The notes under the pieces were generated by a model, which searched no databases, had not been told where the DNA came from, and saw only the letters and a program-made list of their open reading frames with translations. Made by a program: the position numbers and the translations under genes. Shown here one piece after another: positions 10,964 to 19,020 of a stretch of DNA of 64,000 nt. Source of the DNA: Marinifilum breve (GTDB taxonomy: Bacteria > Bacteroidota > Bacteroidia > Bacteroidales > Marinifilaceae); the NCBI RefSeq assembly GCF_003202155.1, contig NZ_QFLI01000003.1:372001-436000 (forward strand). Direction: 5' to 3'. How positions within the stretch are numbered: position 1 is the stretch's first letter; every line of letters starts with the position of its first letter.

Positions 10964-11242
10964 TTTTCGGATTGCAAATCCTGTACTCCTTGATCCCTGA
11001 TTACAAATCAGGGACAGCGAGGTCAATGTCATTAAGTTAAGGGTACATCCTTTTAATAAACATTGCCAAAATTACCCCAAACCTTCCGATTCTCGGAACA
11101 GGCTCTAAAGGGGCTTTATCCTTTGCGCTGTTCCCTTTAGGGTACAAAGCGAAGCGTCTCATGACTAATAGGAATAATAAAAGGGTGTGCGTGAGGCAAA
11201 ATCTACTAACTTAATGACATTGACAGCGAGGTAGCGGCTACA
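10964..11242. repeat. REP-like palindromic repeat, copy 1, split by a MITE
   Basis: The left half (10964-11023) has two small hairpins: CGGATT-gca-AATCC and TCCCTGATT-aca-AATCAGGGA, followed by ACAGCGAGGT. The sequence resumes at 11223 with the same ten bases and continues GTAGCGGC. Copies 2 and 3 lie at 12168-12228 and 12242-12299. The repeat was therefore intact before insertion of the 199-bp element. Confidence 0.6.
11024..11222. mobile_element. 199-bp MITE, copy 1, with perfect 10-bp target duplication
   Basis: The terminal inverted repeats are CAATGTCATTAAGTTA at the left and TAACTTAATGACATTG at the right. The flanks 11014-11023 and 11223-11232 are identical (ACAGCGAGGT), which is direct evidence of transposition. 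The element is too short to encode a transposase and is 13 bases longer than copy 2 at 39416-39601, the difference being an insert around ATTACCCCAA. If the end is taken one base further out, the duplication shortens to 8 bases. Confidence 0.8.
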
Positions 11243-11340
11243 TATTCGGAATTGCAAAAAGTGGATTATTCCTTAATTTATTCCCCAAAAAATGCCGACT
11301 CTTTTAAGAATCGACATATAATTTTAGTGCTTTATATTTA

Positions 11341-11994
11341 TTATGCATTGGAACGAACCAAGATGCCTAATTTTTCGAGCAATTGAGGATCGTTTTCGAA
11401 CTCTATTTTTGCCACTTCGCGCAATTTGTAACAAAAATCTTTTAATTGATTGTAGGAGTTCCATTTTAGGTCGGTAGCCTGTTGTGCATCTCCAATTTCT
11501 TGTTGCTTGGTTTGCTGCAGATTCTTCAAGTTACGCAACTTGGTTTGCATGGTAGTTATGCTCTCATTGGTATAGCCCAAACCTTGCATTGCGGTAATCC
11601 ACTCTTCGTGTTCCAAAATATTGGTATATACCAAATCGGTATCGGCATACCAATCGGCAAATTTAGAAATATTTAATGTGTCAAGCTTAAGCATATTCCA
11701 GGCATTGGGATCCGTATCGAATACCAAACGAGCTAATTTTTTAAATCTTTTGATTTCGGAAATGGACTGCTGCCATTTTTCATTAAAATTATTGGTAGCT
11801 GCTTTTTGTTCATCCTTTTCCTTGTTTTGCAATTGTCCATAGTTATTGGTTTGTTCCCAAAGGCTTTGTCCTTCATGTAATTTTTCAGCTGTGTAGCCGT
11901 AAATGGACAAACGAGGTTGAATACCGGCATCATCGGAAGCATTCCAAAGTAGGATGCGATGCTTTTCCATGTTTTCATTAAAAGTAGTGTACAT
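11341..11994 (-). CDS. Helical hypothetical protein with an internal repeat
   Basis: 217 residues, no signal peptide or membrane segment, rich in charged residues, Gln and Leu, and predicted from composition to be mostly helical. Two halves look related: ARLVFDTDPNAWNMLKLD (about residues 88-105) and AKIEFENDPQLLEKLGIL (about 195-212) share the A-x-x-x-F-x-x-D-P-x-x-x-x-x-L pattern, each preceded by a helix. It stands alone between repeat-rich stretches, with a 346-base gap to the nearest repeat edge downstream. I do not recognise a named family; it may be a small cytoplasmic helical-bundle protein. The coding call is supported by frame length and by sensible composition. Confidence 0.7.
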   Translation of the reverse strand: MYTTFNENMEKHRILLWNASDDAGIQPRLSIYGYTAEKLHEGQSLWEQTNNYGQLQNKEKDEQKAATNNFNEKWQQSISEIKRFKKLARLVFDTDPNAWNMLKLDTLNISKFADWYADTDLVYTNILEHEEWITAMQGLGYTNESITTMQTKLRNLKNLQQTKQQEIGDAQQATDLKWNSYNQLKDFCYKLREVAKIEFENDPQLLEKLGILVRSNA

Positions 11995-12167
11995 TGTATT
12001 GATTTTAGTTTAATTAACATTAACTAATTTAAAGCGTTTTGCTTTATAAACCAAAATTATTTTGATTGTTCAATTATCTATCCATTAAAGTACAGTGTAC
12101 CCATAAAGTATTCCTACCTTATAAATATTCATACGGATACTACACTTGAACCAATATGTGTTTCTAA

Positions 12168-12228
12168 TTTTTTCGGATTGCAAATCCCGTACTCACGATT
12201 CCTGATTACAAATCGGGGATAGCGAGGG
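12168..12228. repeat. REP-like palindromic repeat, copy 2
   Basis: Same layout as copy 1: CGGATTgcaAATCCCG, a short spacer, then CCTGATTacaAATCGGGG and ATAGCGAGGG. It is uninterrupted. Confidence 0.6.
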
Positions 12229-12241
12229 ATAGTGGGAGTTG

Positions 12242-12299
12242 TTTTTTCGGATTGTAAATCCTGTACTCACTGATCCCTGAATATGAATCGGGGATAGCT
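12242..12299. repeat. REP-like palindromic repeat, copy 3
   Basis: Directly follows copy 2 in the same orientation: CGGATTgtaAATCCTG, then TCCCTGAATatgAATCGGGGA and TAGC. It is the most diverged of the three copies. Confidence 0.55.
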
Positions 12300-12868
12300 A
12301 ATTGGTTTGCTATGAGTATTGACTTGAATCATCCTCTCCCACTCATTTTTCGGCAAGTGAAATGTTCCAACATTATTTTTACTAAAAAAAACGGACTAGT
12401 TTGGAAGGCTGTTAAACCGTGTATTATTACTGATTTGTACGCCCCTTAACAAGGGCAACAAAACAGTATTTTAATCAATAATTATTTTTCAAACACAGGC
12501 CTACTTCTTTTTAATCAGCAAAACATTGCTAAAATTTAGAATTCCACTCCAAAAAACGAGAATTCAATTGGCCAAATAGTCAGTATTTACAGGCCTTCAC
12601 AGCTAAAATGCCTGTTAAAAAAAAATGTTTTTCCTGTAAATTTCCGTTTTCCTCAGAATTTAAAATTTATTAATCAGGTTTTTCAACACAGTAGTCAATT
12701 CACCTTGTAATATGAGACATGCTCTACTTTGAACCTAGCCTTTTACCTACCTTAATAATCAGAGCAAAACAAAACCATTTTATAATTTTTATCATTTACA
12801 CAAAAACATAATTCCACTCTTCTTCATACCCATAGTAAAGACTGTTATAAATACTACAGTGAAGAAAA

Positions 12869-13645
12869 ATGAAAATCAACCAATTTAAAGACTCGTGTCC
12901 GATATGCGAAATCAGACCAAAAATTAGTAAAACCAACTCGCATCTATTAATATGTCAAACTTGTGGCATTATTTATTACAACAATCAAAAAGAACAAATA
13001 TCGACAAGAAAAAAAACGATTTCCATACTAAAAAGAAATAAAAAATTGAACAAAGAGGCTCACAAAATTTATAAATTTTTGTATGGCAAAAAGTTTTTGC
13101 CCCCCGGAGCTCCATTAATTGTTATGGTGGGGATTAATATTGAAAATATGGCAAATTATTTTAATGAAATGGATTGTGAAGTAATTGTTTTTAACCCTTC
13201 ACACCTAATAGAAAAGGATGAATATACGAAGCTAAAGTCGATAGAAGAATTCTTTAAGGATTTACAAGTATCGCGTAAAATTGATGTTATTATTTTTCAT
13301 AAAAGTTTCGAACTCATAAATAACTACAGGGAGTTTTTCAAAATTATAGCATCCAATCTTTATCCTGAAAGTGTTATTTATATAGAGACAATAGCCAGGA
13401 ATTTGTTAAAGATCATTTGTAATCCACAAAAATCGGGATTCAGTGGACATTACCTTTTTACAAAGCAAAGCTTATCGAACCTAATGAGGAAGTATGGCTA
13501 TCAACTGGTTGCACAAAGATGTGATTTTAAATATGTTTTTATGCAGAAAATAAGTACGTCTCTCTTTAAAAATGATTTAAAAAAAGCAATGTGCTTACGC
13601 ACATTGCATGAAATCGCACAAAAATTACTTAAAGTTATTGGGTAG
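12869..13645 (+). CDS. Zinc-ribbon plus degenerate SAM-methyltransferase-like protein
   Basis: 258 residues, cytoplasmic. An N-terminal zinc ribbon is visible as CPIC (about residues 10-13) and CQTCG (about 29-33). The rest resembles the Methyltransf_23 group that follows such ribbons in glycan-modifying methyltransferases: a beta-strand PLIVMVGINIENMANYF where the SAM-binding glycine loop should be, IDVIIFHKSFELINNY in place of the usual D-x-I-x-x-x-x-x-x-E-H motif, and FSGHYLFTKQSL matching the family H-x-x-x-F-T-x-x-x-L. The GxGxG loop is lost, so it may not bind SAM. The 3' end overlaps the convergent bactofilin gene by 11 bases. Confidence 0.6.
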   Translation: MKINQFKDSCPICEIRPKISKTNSHLLICQTCGIIYYNNQKEQISTRKKTISILKRNKKLNKEAHKIYKFLYGKKFLPPGAPLIVMVGINIENMANYFNEMDCEVIVFNPSHLIEKDEYTKLKSIEEFFKDLQVSRKIDVIIFHKSFELINNYREFFKIIASNLYPESVIYIETIARNLLKIICNPQKSGFSGHYLFTKQSLSNLMRKYGYQLVAQRCDFKYVFMQKISTSLFKNDLKKAMCLRTLHEIAQKLLKVIG

Positions 13646-13979
13646 AATGTATCGTACCATTTAGTTTTGCTCCCTCTTCTACCTTAATTGTTTTACAGGT
13701 TATTTTACCAGAAACGACAGCGCTGTTCTTTATTATGAGATCATCTGTCGTTTTTATATTACCCAAAATGTTTCCTTCAACAATTAATTCGGAACAGGAT
13801 ACATCGCCATCGACCTGAGCATATTTTCCGAGAATGATTTTTTTTTGAGAAATTACATTTCCTTTTACCTTACCATTAATTCTCATATTTACCTCTAGTT
13901 CGATATTCCCCTTAACAAATGTATTCTGCTCAAGCAGGCAGAAACTATATAGATCTTCGTTCTTCAATTTAAAATTCAT
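13635..13979 (-). CDS. Bactofilin family cytoskeletal protein
   Basis: 114 residues with the repeating hydrophobic right-handed beta-helix pattern of bactofilins (formerly DUF583): INGKVKGNVISQKKIILG, VDGDVSCSELIVEGNILGNI and VVSGKITCKTIKVEEG. The length matches the family. Bactofilins polymerise without nucleotide into membrane-associated filaments and scaffold envelope enzymes. The gene stands alone on the minus strand, convergent with the methyltransferase-like gene with an 11-base overlap. The partner it localises cannot be read from this context. Confidence 0.88.
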   Translation of the reverse strand: MNFKLKNEDLYSFCLLEQNTFVKGNIELEVNMRINGKVKGNVISQKKIILGKYAQVDGDVSCSELIVEGNILGNIKTTDDLIIKNSAVVSGKITCKTIKVEEGAKLNGTIHSTQ

Positions 13980-14053
13980 TTTTTATTACTTAAGTAGTTT
14001 AAAGCTTCTATAATCAGATAAAATAAAGCGGTTAAATTCAGACACTTACAACA

Positions 14054-14328
14054 CCCACATGGGCATAAGCATCAACTTAATAAACATATAAGTTTGATAA
14101 TCACCGAAGTTGTTTTTGCATTTCGATTTCACCCTTTCGCCTGTCGGCACTTTCCCTGTAAGGGAAAGAGGCTAAGATTCAACGATAGTTCACAATTCAA
14201 TTTACAGCAGAACCTTTATTGGTTGCGTTCTCCCTTTTCAGGGGAGATGTCCGTCAGGACAAATGGGTGAACTAATTTCCTGAAAATATAAACCTTACGG
14301 CTTAAGTTGACGCGTATGCCACATGGGT
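14054..14328. repeat. 275-bp inverted-repeat (MITE-like) element
   Basis: The left end (14054-14080) and the reverse of the right end (14302-14328) share ACCCA-x-x-TGGGCATA-x-GC-x-TCAACTTAA with about 23 of 28 positions identical, allowing one gap. There is no internal coding frame. It is unrelated to the 11024-11222 element. Confidence 0.5.
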
Positions 14329-14372
14329 CACTGGAAAAAAAATAACGGTCAAAACAATAATTCTAAAGAATG

Positions 14373-14396
14373 CCCCACTATAAATCATACAGGACC
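14373..14396. repeat. Solo end of the ATGATTTATAGTGGG repeat family
   Basis: Read on the minus strand it begins GGTCCTGTATGATTTATAG and continues with TGGGG, matching the terminal repeats of the 10539-10942 element. No partner arm was found on the other side, so it is a solo end or a remnant. Confidence 0.45.
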
Positions 14397-14474
14397 TTAA
14401 ATTTATGTGCTTGTTGCATATAGATAAACTTTGGATGATGGATATTTTTAATCGAATTCAGCTTATTAAATCAT

Positions 14475-14963
14475 TTAGTATTCTACGATGGTATATGTTA
14501 CGTATGTTTTATAATTTCTAACCGGGAGTAGTAATGAAACTCCCTCTAATTTGTATTGCAGTTCTACATTATCGCGCCCTCTGTATCCTGCACAAAAGAA
14601 ACTGTGTCTATCGCTAACATTTCGATAATATCCACCACCGTATATGTATGAATAACAAGCATAAGCCGACGAGCCATCGCTGGTTCTTCTTACTGAAAGC
14701 TTAAGATTGGGATGCCAGATTTCATCCTGTTTATTGATATATACAATCCATGAATATCCGTTATACTCATGGTTCCAATTGTTCTTTACACGAAACTCCA
14801 CTTCACCTTCAGAACTTTCGTAACAGGTATTGTAATCGTTACCGGCATTAAGGATATCTTTAGCTGAGACATTGATTTTCCACTTTCCTTTTACTTCTAT
14901 TTTCTGGGCATAAACAGAACATGAAAAACCACACAGTAATATTATTAATATTCTTACTCTCAT
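14475..14963 (-). CDS. Secreted beta-strand subunit-like protein, last gene of a chaperone-usher-like operon
   Basis: 162 residues with a clear signal peptide (MRVRILIILLCGFSCSVYAQ). The mature part is rich in Tyr, Asn, Gly and alternating hydrophobics, with four cysteines (CYESSEG, ACYSY, FFCAGY) that could pair in the periplasm. The C-terminus is an alternating strand, YVTYTIVEY, like the ends of the two other subunit-like proteins here (TYTITN and TYTISN). It starts 2 bases after the stop of the preceding gene, so it is translationally coupled. A minor or tip subunit is a reasonable inference; no family is recognised. Confidence 0.65.
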   Translation of the reverse strand: MRVRILIILLCGFSCSVYAQKIEVKGKWKINVSAKDILNAGNDYNTCYESSEGEVEFRVKNNWNHEYNGYSWIVYINKQDEIWHPNLKLSVRRTSDGSSAYACYSYIYGGGYYRNVSDRHSFFCAGYRGRDNVELQYKLEGVSLLLPVRNYKTYVTYTIVEY

Positions 14964-14965
14964 GT

Positions 14966-15499
14966 TTAATTGGTTATTGTATAAGTTATTAAAATAGCCT
15001 TGGATTGCATTTGAGATAGAACCCCATAATCTTCAAACTCCAGTTCATAATCCAATTTATGACCTTTTCCAACTCCTGCCCCCGTATAAGCCCCACCAAT
15101 GCCGGTAATAATTTGCACATTTCTATTGCCCAAATACACTTCTCCGGCACTCATGCCCAACTGTCCTTCTCCGCTTATCGAAGCAGCTATCTTTAATTTT
15201 AACAAAACGCCCTTAGGCAGGCTTCCTCCCATGGAAACGGATATATTTTTGTTCTCATATCTTCTTACACTCGAAGAGTAGTTTAACCACTTTGATGAAC
15301 TTGCGTATTGTTGAAAATCCATTCCTGCTTTAAGCGGAGGCTTAATAATAATCTCTACATCTCCTTTGGGTTCAATATCAACCAATGAGATATTTTTAAG
15401 TTTCAGGCGCACATAACTGTCATCGACACATTGTGCCGTTACAGCATTACTAGCCCAAAAAGCAATCAACAATACCCATATGCACTTGTAAATTCTCAT
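14966..15499 (-). CDS. Secreted pilin-like minor subunit (paralog of the 19021-19563 product)
   Basis: 177 residues with a signal peptide (..LLIAFWASNAVTAQ). It aligns along its length with the 180-residue product of 19021-19563: both have A-G-M-x near the first third, WLNYSS, a string of alternating hydrophobics, a G-E-x-x-L/Y segment, GIG.AYTG or GIGSCYTG, G-V-x-x-GH-x-L-x-Y, and an ITYTI.N end. These are the traits of a small beta-sandwich subunit finishing in a donor-type strand. The start codon overlaps the stop of the usher-like gene by 4 bases. The role is inferred as an adaptor or minor subunit. Confidence 0.7.
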   Translation of the reverse strand: MRIYKCIWVLLIAFWASNAVTAQCVDDSYVRLKLKNISLVDIEPKGDVEIIIKPPLKAGMDFQQYASSSKWLNYSSSVRRYENKNISVSMGGSLPKGVLLKLKIAASISGEGQLGMSAGEVYLGNRNVQIITGIGGAYTGAGVGKGHKLDYELEFEDYGVLSQMQSKAILITYTITN

Positions 15500-18174
15500 A
15501 AGCTTATTCTTTCCTGATTAAACTTGATCATTCTGCGTTTATTTCTATATGTAATTTTTTCGACATGGGTTTCACCCGATTTTATATTAATTCGCTTCTC
15601 CTTAAATAAAATCTGAATCGGGGAACTCTTCTTCACAAAAAGCTTTACATTCCATTCTCCGGGCAAGAGTTTAGCCACTGTAAAATCCTTATCTAAAGCT
15701 ACTCTTTTACTTATTTGTATTTTTCCTTTGCTTAATAGCAAAAAAGCATACTGTTTTCCCTGAAAGCTTTGGTTTTGCATGTCGAAACTCTTTTTATAAT
15801 CGAACTTTAATTGCAATTGAGACGATTTGGTAACTCCAAGGGCAACTTTATTGTCTCCGGGAATTACATTCATCTTAATGGGCAGTTCATCAATTACCAT
15901 ATCATCGATAGACATAGCACTTTTATCGATATAAAGATCGTAGTTGCCCGACTTTAAATTTTGAAAGTTAAAATTTCCCTTTTTATCGGTTATTGCAACC
16001 TGTCCATTTAGAAAAACAAGAATTCCTTCCACATTATCGGCACCAAAATTATTAACACAACCCGACAGATTACACAAATCTTTCTTTTTACTAATTGGTA
16101 TGTTTATTCTTTGCTTGTATCTTAATCCGACTGCCAAATCTTTTTCGCCCAGGCTATTTTTTTCGAGGGAATAATTGGCATAGCATTCCAAAGTACCGTT
16201 TTTATGCACTTTTGTTTGGAAGGAAAAATCGAGCAAACTCCTGTTTTTATAATATTCTTCCTTTTTATAGGTATTTCGAAAATCGAAGTTCAAATTCGAT
16301 TTTTCTCCGATTTTTGCTGAAAGATGAAGCCCAATCAGCAGTTTTTTCGAATCAAGTTCAATGGTTTTGTTACTTTCTTCGTAAGATAAGGAGTAGCCCA
16401 CATTCATTTTGGCAAACTTATAGGATAAATTGTGTTCGATATTAAATAACTTATCTTCAACAAAAGTTAATTTGTTTTCATATTTCCCCAAAGCCCCTGA
16501 AATTCCGCATGAAAACTTTTCGTAAGCAGCAATCATACTAATTCCTCCAGTTCTTTGAGTATAATCGAAACGTACCGGGTTTGTCCGGTCTGTCATAGCA
16601 CTACTAGCTCCTTCCAATGCAATTCTGAAATGCTCTCCAATTCCAAAGCCATACCGTATACTCAAGCTCTTACTTTTGGGAATTATGGCACTTAGGGTAT
16701 CCTTAAGCGAATTGGCATCATCGCGGCGATAATTGACACCTATTGAAGAAGTTTCGGTAATGTTGTAGGATAGATTTCCCGCCATAAACACAGAGTTCGA
16801 GTAATAACCGGGGTAGCCCTTTGAAGCATAAATGAACTTAGATCCACCACTGAGATTCTTAAGCATTACATCCCCAATCATTTTAAATGCGGAACCATCT
16901 TTTATATTATTCTTACCATAGGATACTTCTGAATCTAGATTAAAAAAACCACCTATCGATCGTTTTGCCGTAAGAGAGTATAGGTTCGATTTTCTTAATT
17001 CTTCATTTTTTCTAAGGTAGGTAAGTCCTATTTCTGTAGTTTCGTTAAGCTTTGTTGATGAAGAAAATGCAAATTCCGATTCGAGGCCTTGAATGAATCT
17101 TGGTTTATTTGCGAAAGCTGAAAACTGAAATGCTCCTTTTTTAAGCTTTACCTTTGCACCTCTTCCCCCACGAGATTGTTCGGTAAGCTCGGTGGCGGTA
17201 AATGTTTGATCGCCCAGCACAAAGGTTTTTGTACTGTCAACAAATCGTGCCCAATACCTGTCTACTCCGCCCAAAACAGGTTTTCCGTATCTGTTTGGTC
17301 CAACAAATTTAAAATCGATATAAGCACCAGGCTTTATCACAATAGGTTTGGATGAAGAGAGTTCTACCATGCTTCCATTTTGCCATTTTCCCAATTTCTT
17401 ATAGGCCATTGAATTCAACTTAAAATCAATAGGAATTCTATTGAATTTATCGGGTTTCGCATTGCCAGTTGGCAAAACCTTTATTTTACCATAAGCATAC
17501 CAATTGTGTTCTTCTGTATTTTTACGACTAATTAGCAAACTAAAACCTCTTTCTTTAAATTCTATTATATCTTTATAAGTAGCAACAAGAACTTTTACCT
17601 GCATTATCGAATCCATTCCAATACTAACATTGGTGTCTCCTGTGTAAATGCAATTGTTAGGTTTTAAGACCAAATTCATTGCACAATTACTACGATTGTG
17701 TACAAAAAACTCACCCACTACCGTATCTCCGGCCAAACAATAATCATTCTGCTGATTATACTCAACATTTAATTTTATACTTTCCTGAACCTGTATATTA
17801 AGGTTGGCCTCATTGTGTATGTTTAATTCAGAATTTTTAAAAACAACAGCAATCGCGTAACTGCCTTTTTCACATCCTTCGGGGATAAAAACATTGAACA
17901 AAACCAATCTTTTTCGATTAGCAGCCAGTTTTAGGTTATTTGCCCCTAAATTAAGTTTCCATCCTTCGGGCAGTTTAATTTCCGATTGCAAATCAATTTC
18001 ATTATCGGAGTTATTTTCAATAATCAATCGCAAGGAAATTGCATCATTAGGCATACAAAACAAACTATCCGTAAGATTATTAATCGATATTACCTGTGCA
18101 TTTGCTGCCGTAGTAATTGTGAACAACAGTACGAAAATTTGAACAAACTGTATGTATCCAAATTTGCGAATCAT
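15496..18174 (-). CDS. Usher-like outer-membrane beta-barrel protein
   Basis: 892 residues with a signal peptide. Residues 25-220 form two Ig-like (NEW3-like) beta-sandwich domains, with paired cysteines. Residues about 270-690 are a long run of amphipathic strands with alternating hydrophobics, including FVLGDQTFTATELTEQSRGG near its start, typical of a large outer-membrane barrel. Residues about 700-760 form a carboxypeptidase-regulatory-like plug or tail domain (NVEGILVFLNGQ..TDKKGNFNFQNLKSGNYDLYID). A final beta-domain ends in basic residues. This order of periplasmic sandwich, barrel and C-terminal sandwiches parallels fimbrial ushers. The neighbours agree: a PapD/DUF916-like gene ends at the preceding base and pilin-like genes follow. 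Homology to FimD/PapC cannot be shown by eye. Confidence 0.65.
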   Translation of the reverse strand: MIRKFGYIQFVQIFVLLFTITTAANAQVISINNLTDSLFCMPNDAISLRLIIENNSDNEIDLQSEIKLPEGWKLNLGANNLKLAANRKRLVLFNVFIPEGCEKGSYAIAVVFKNSELNIHNEANLNIQVQESIKLNVEYNQQNDYCLAGDTVVGEFFVHNRSNCAMNLVLKPNNCIYTGDTNVSIGMDSIMQVKVLVATYKDIIEFKERGFSLLISRKNTEEHNWYAYGKIKVLPTGNAKPDKFNRIPIDFKLNSMAYKKLGKWQNGSMVELSSSKPIVIKPGAYIDFKFVGPNRYGKPVLGGVDRYWARFVDSTKTFVLGDQTFTATELTEQSRGGRGAKVKLKKGAFQFSAFANKPRFIQGLESEFAFSSSTKLNETTEIGLTYLRKNEELRKSNLYSLTAKRSIGGFFNLDSEVSYGKNNIKDGSAFKMIGDVMLKNLSGGSKFIYASKGYPGYYSNSVFMAGNLSYNITETSSIGVNYRRDDANSLKDTLSAIIPKSKSLSIRYGFGIGEHFRIALEGASSAMTDRTNPVRFDYTQRTGGISMIAAYEKFSCGISGALGKYENKLTFVEDKLFNIEHNLSYKFAKMNVGYSLSYEESNKTIELDSKKLLIGLHLSAKIGEKSNLNFDFRNTYKKEEYYKNRSLLDFSFQTKVHKNGTLECYANYSLEKNSLGEKDLAVGLRYKQRINIPISKKKDLCNLSGCVNNFGADNVEGILVFLNGQVAITDKKGNFNFQNLKSGNYDLYIDKSAMSIDDMVIDELPIKMNVIPGDNKVALGVTKSSQLQLKFDYKKSFDMQNQSFQGKQYAFLLLSKGKIQISKRVALDKDFTVAKLLPGEWNVKLFVKKSSPIQILFKEKRINIKSGETHVEKITYRNKRRMIKFNQERISL

Positions 18175-18963
18175 TTATTTTACGCCAATATCAGCATGCA
18201 TACCAAAAATATTTCCATCCTCACACTTTGCCAGTAAAACAGCCTGATAATCGCCCTTGGGAACACTGGAAACGTCAACAGCAAATCTTTTGCAATTATC
18301 GGGATGTAAGCTTTGCATTACCGATCCAACAATGGCAGTTTGCTCTCCTGTTTCAGGATTGTAAAACTCTACCAATACCTGGATTTTATGATACAATTCA
18401 CCTGTATTCAACAAGTCGACAAATAGTAATCGTCTTTCTCCTTTATGAAGTTCTGCATTTTTAAAATCAATCTTTGCCTGCGCATCATCCCCTTTGTTAC
18501 AAATAATTTGTACTGCGTAACGAATTTTTGATTTCACCCCAACGGCCATTTCCAAATCCATAGGATCCTCAAGCAAATCGACTGGTTCAATCATTACAAC
18601 ACTCCAATAACTTCCATTAAACTCAAGATTTTTGGGAACCCTTACTTCATATGGCAACACAAATGACTTACCTGCTTCCAAGCTAATTTCTTCTGTTCCC
18701 AATTCAATCCAGGATAGATTGGTACGCTTGTTACCGCCCACTTCAAAGAAAGATTCTCCCATTTCGTTGTAGCGATAATCATTCAAGTAAATCTTTAAAT
18801 TCTCTGTTTTTGTTCCCTGATTGATTAGTTCAATTGTTCCACGCAATGTTTCACCCCCATTGACCTTATGAGTATGAGAAAGCCCATTTACAACACTAAT
18901 GTTTGCAAACAGGCCATTACAAAATACTAATAGTAGAATAAAAATAAATATACTTCTAAGCAT
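18175..18963 (-). CDS. Periplasmic PapD/DUF916-like chaperone candidate
   Basis: With the ATG at 18963 the protein is 262 residues and starts with a clean signal peptide (MLRSIFIFILLLVFCNGLFA). An upstream ATG at 18984 is rejected because it lies inside a perfect palindrome. Two Ig-like halves are visible. The first has G-G-E-T-L-x-G-T-I-E-L-I-N-Q-G, NLSWIELGTEEISLEAGKS and the VP..LEFNGSYW segment, a pattern shared by DUF916/WxL-associated proteins and PapD-type chaperones. The second ends DYQAVLLAKCEDGN. The stop is directly followed by the usher-like start, so the two are co-translated. The role as chaperone for the pilin-like subunits is inferred from fold pattern and context. Confidence 0.65.
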   Translation of the reverse strand: MLRSIFIFILLLVFCNGLFANISVVNGLSHTHKVNGGETLRGTIELINQGTKTENLKIYLNDYRYNEMGESFFEVGGNKRTNLSWIELGTEEISLEAGKSFVLPYEVRVPKNLEFNGSYWSVVMIEPVDLLEDPMDLEMAVGVKSKIRYAVQIICNKGDDAQAKIDFKNAELHKGERRLLFVDLLNTGELYHKIQVLVEFYNPETGEQTAIVGSVMQSLHPDNCKRFAVDVSSVPKGDYQAVLLAKCEDGNIFGMHADIGVK

Positions 18964-18981
18964 AGAGTTTTGATTTTGAAA

Positions 18982-19011
18982 CAATCATCTGCACCTTGGT
19001 GCAGATGATTG
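18982..19011 (-). promoter_or_regulatory. Perfect intercistronic hairpin after the major subunit gene
   Basis: Arms CAATCATCTGCACC and GGTGCAGATGATTG are perfectly complementary over 14 bases with a 2-base loop. It lies 9 bases after the subunit stop codon and before the chaperone-like start. There is only a short TTT tract on the transcribed strand, so it may act as an RNA stabiliser or partial terminator that lowers expression of the downstream genes. Confidence 0.7.
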
Positions 19012-19020
19012 AGCATTAAT

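Larger units (their letters stand above)
12005..12868. other. Non-coding stretch with two REP-like repeats
   Basis: No credible gene. Besides the two repeats annotated separately at 12168-12299, the stretch is AT-rich with short homopolymers; nothing else is recognisable in 12300-12868. Confidence 0.6.
13980..14474. other. Intergenic region filled with repeats
   Basis: No gene. It holds the inverted-repeat element at 14054-14328 and the half-repeat at 14373-14396. The interior carries small palindromes such as CTTTCCCTGTAAGGGAAAG and CTCCCTTTTCAGGGGAG. Confidence 0.6.

Noticed and set aside
18964-18984. Start of the chaperone-like gene at 18984
   Set aside because: That ATG lies within the perfect hairpin and adds seven residues before an otherwise normal signal peptide; 18963 is the better start.
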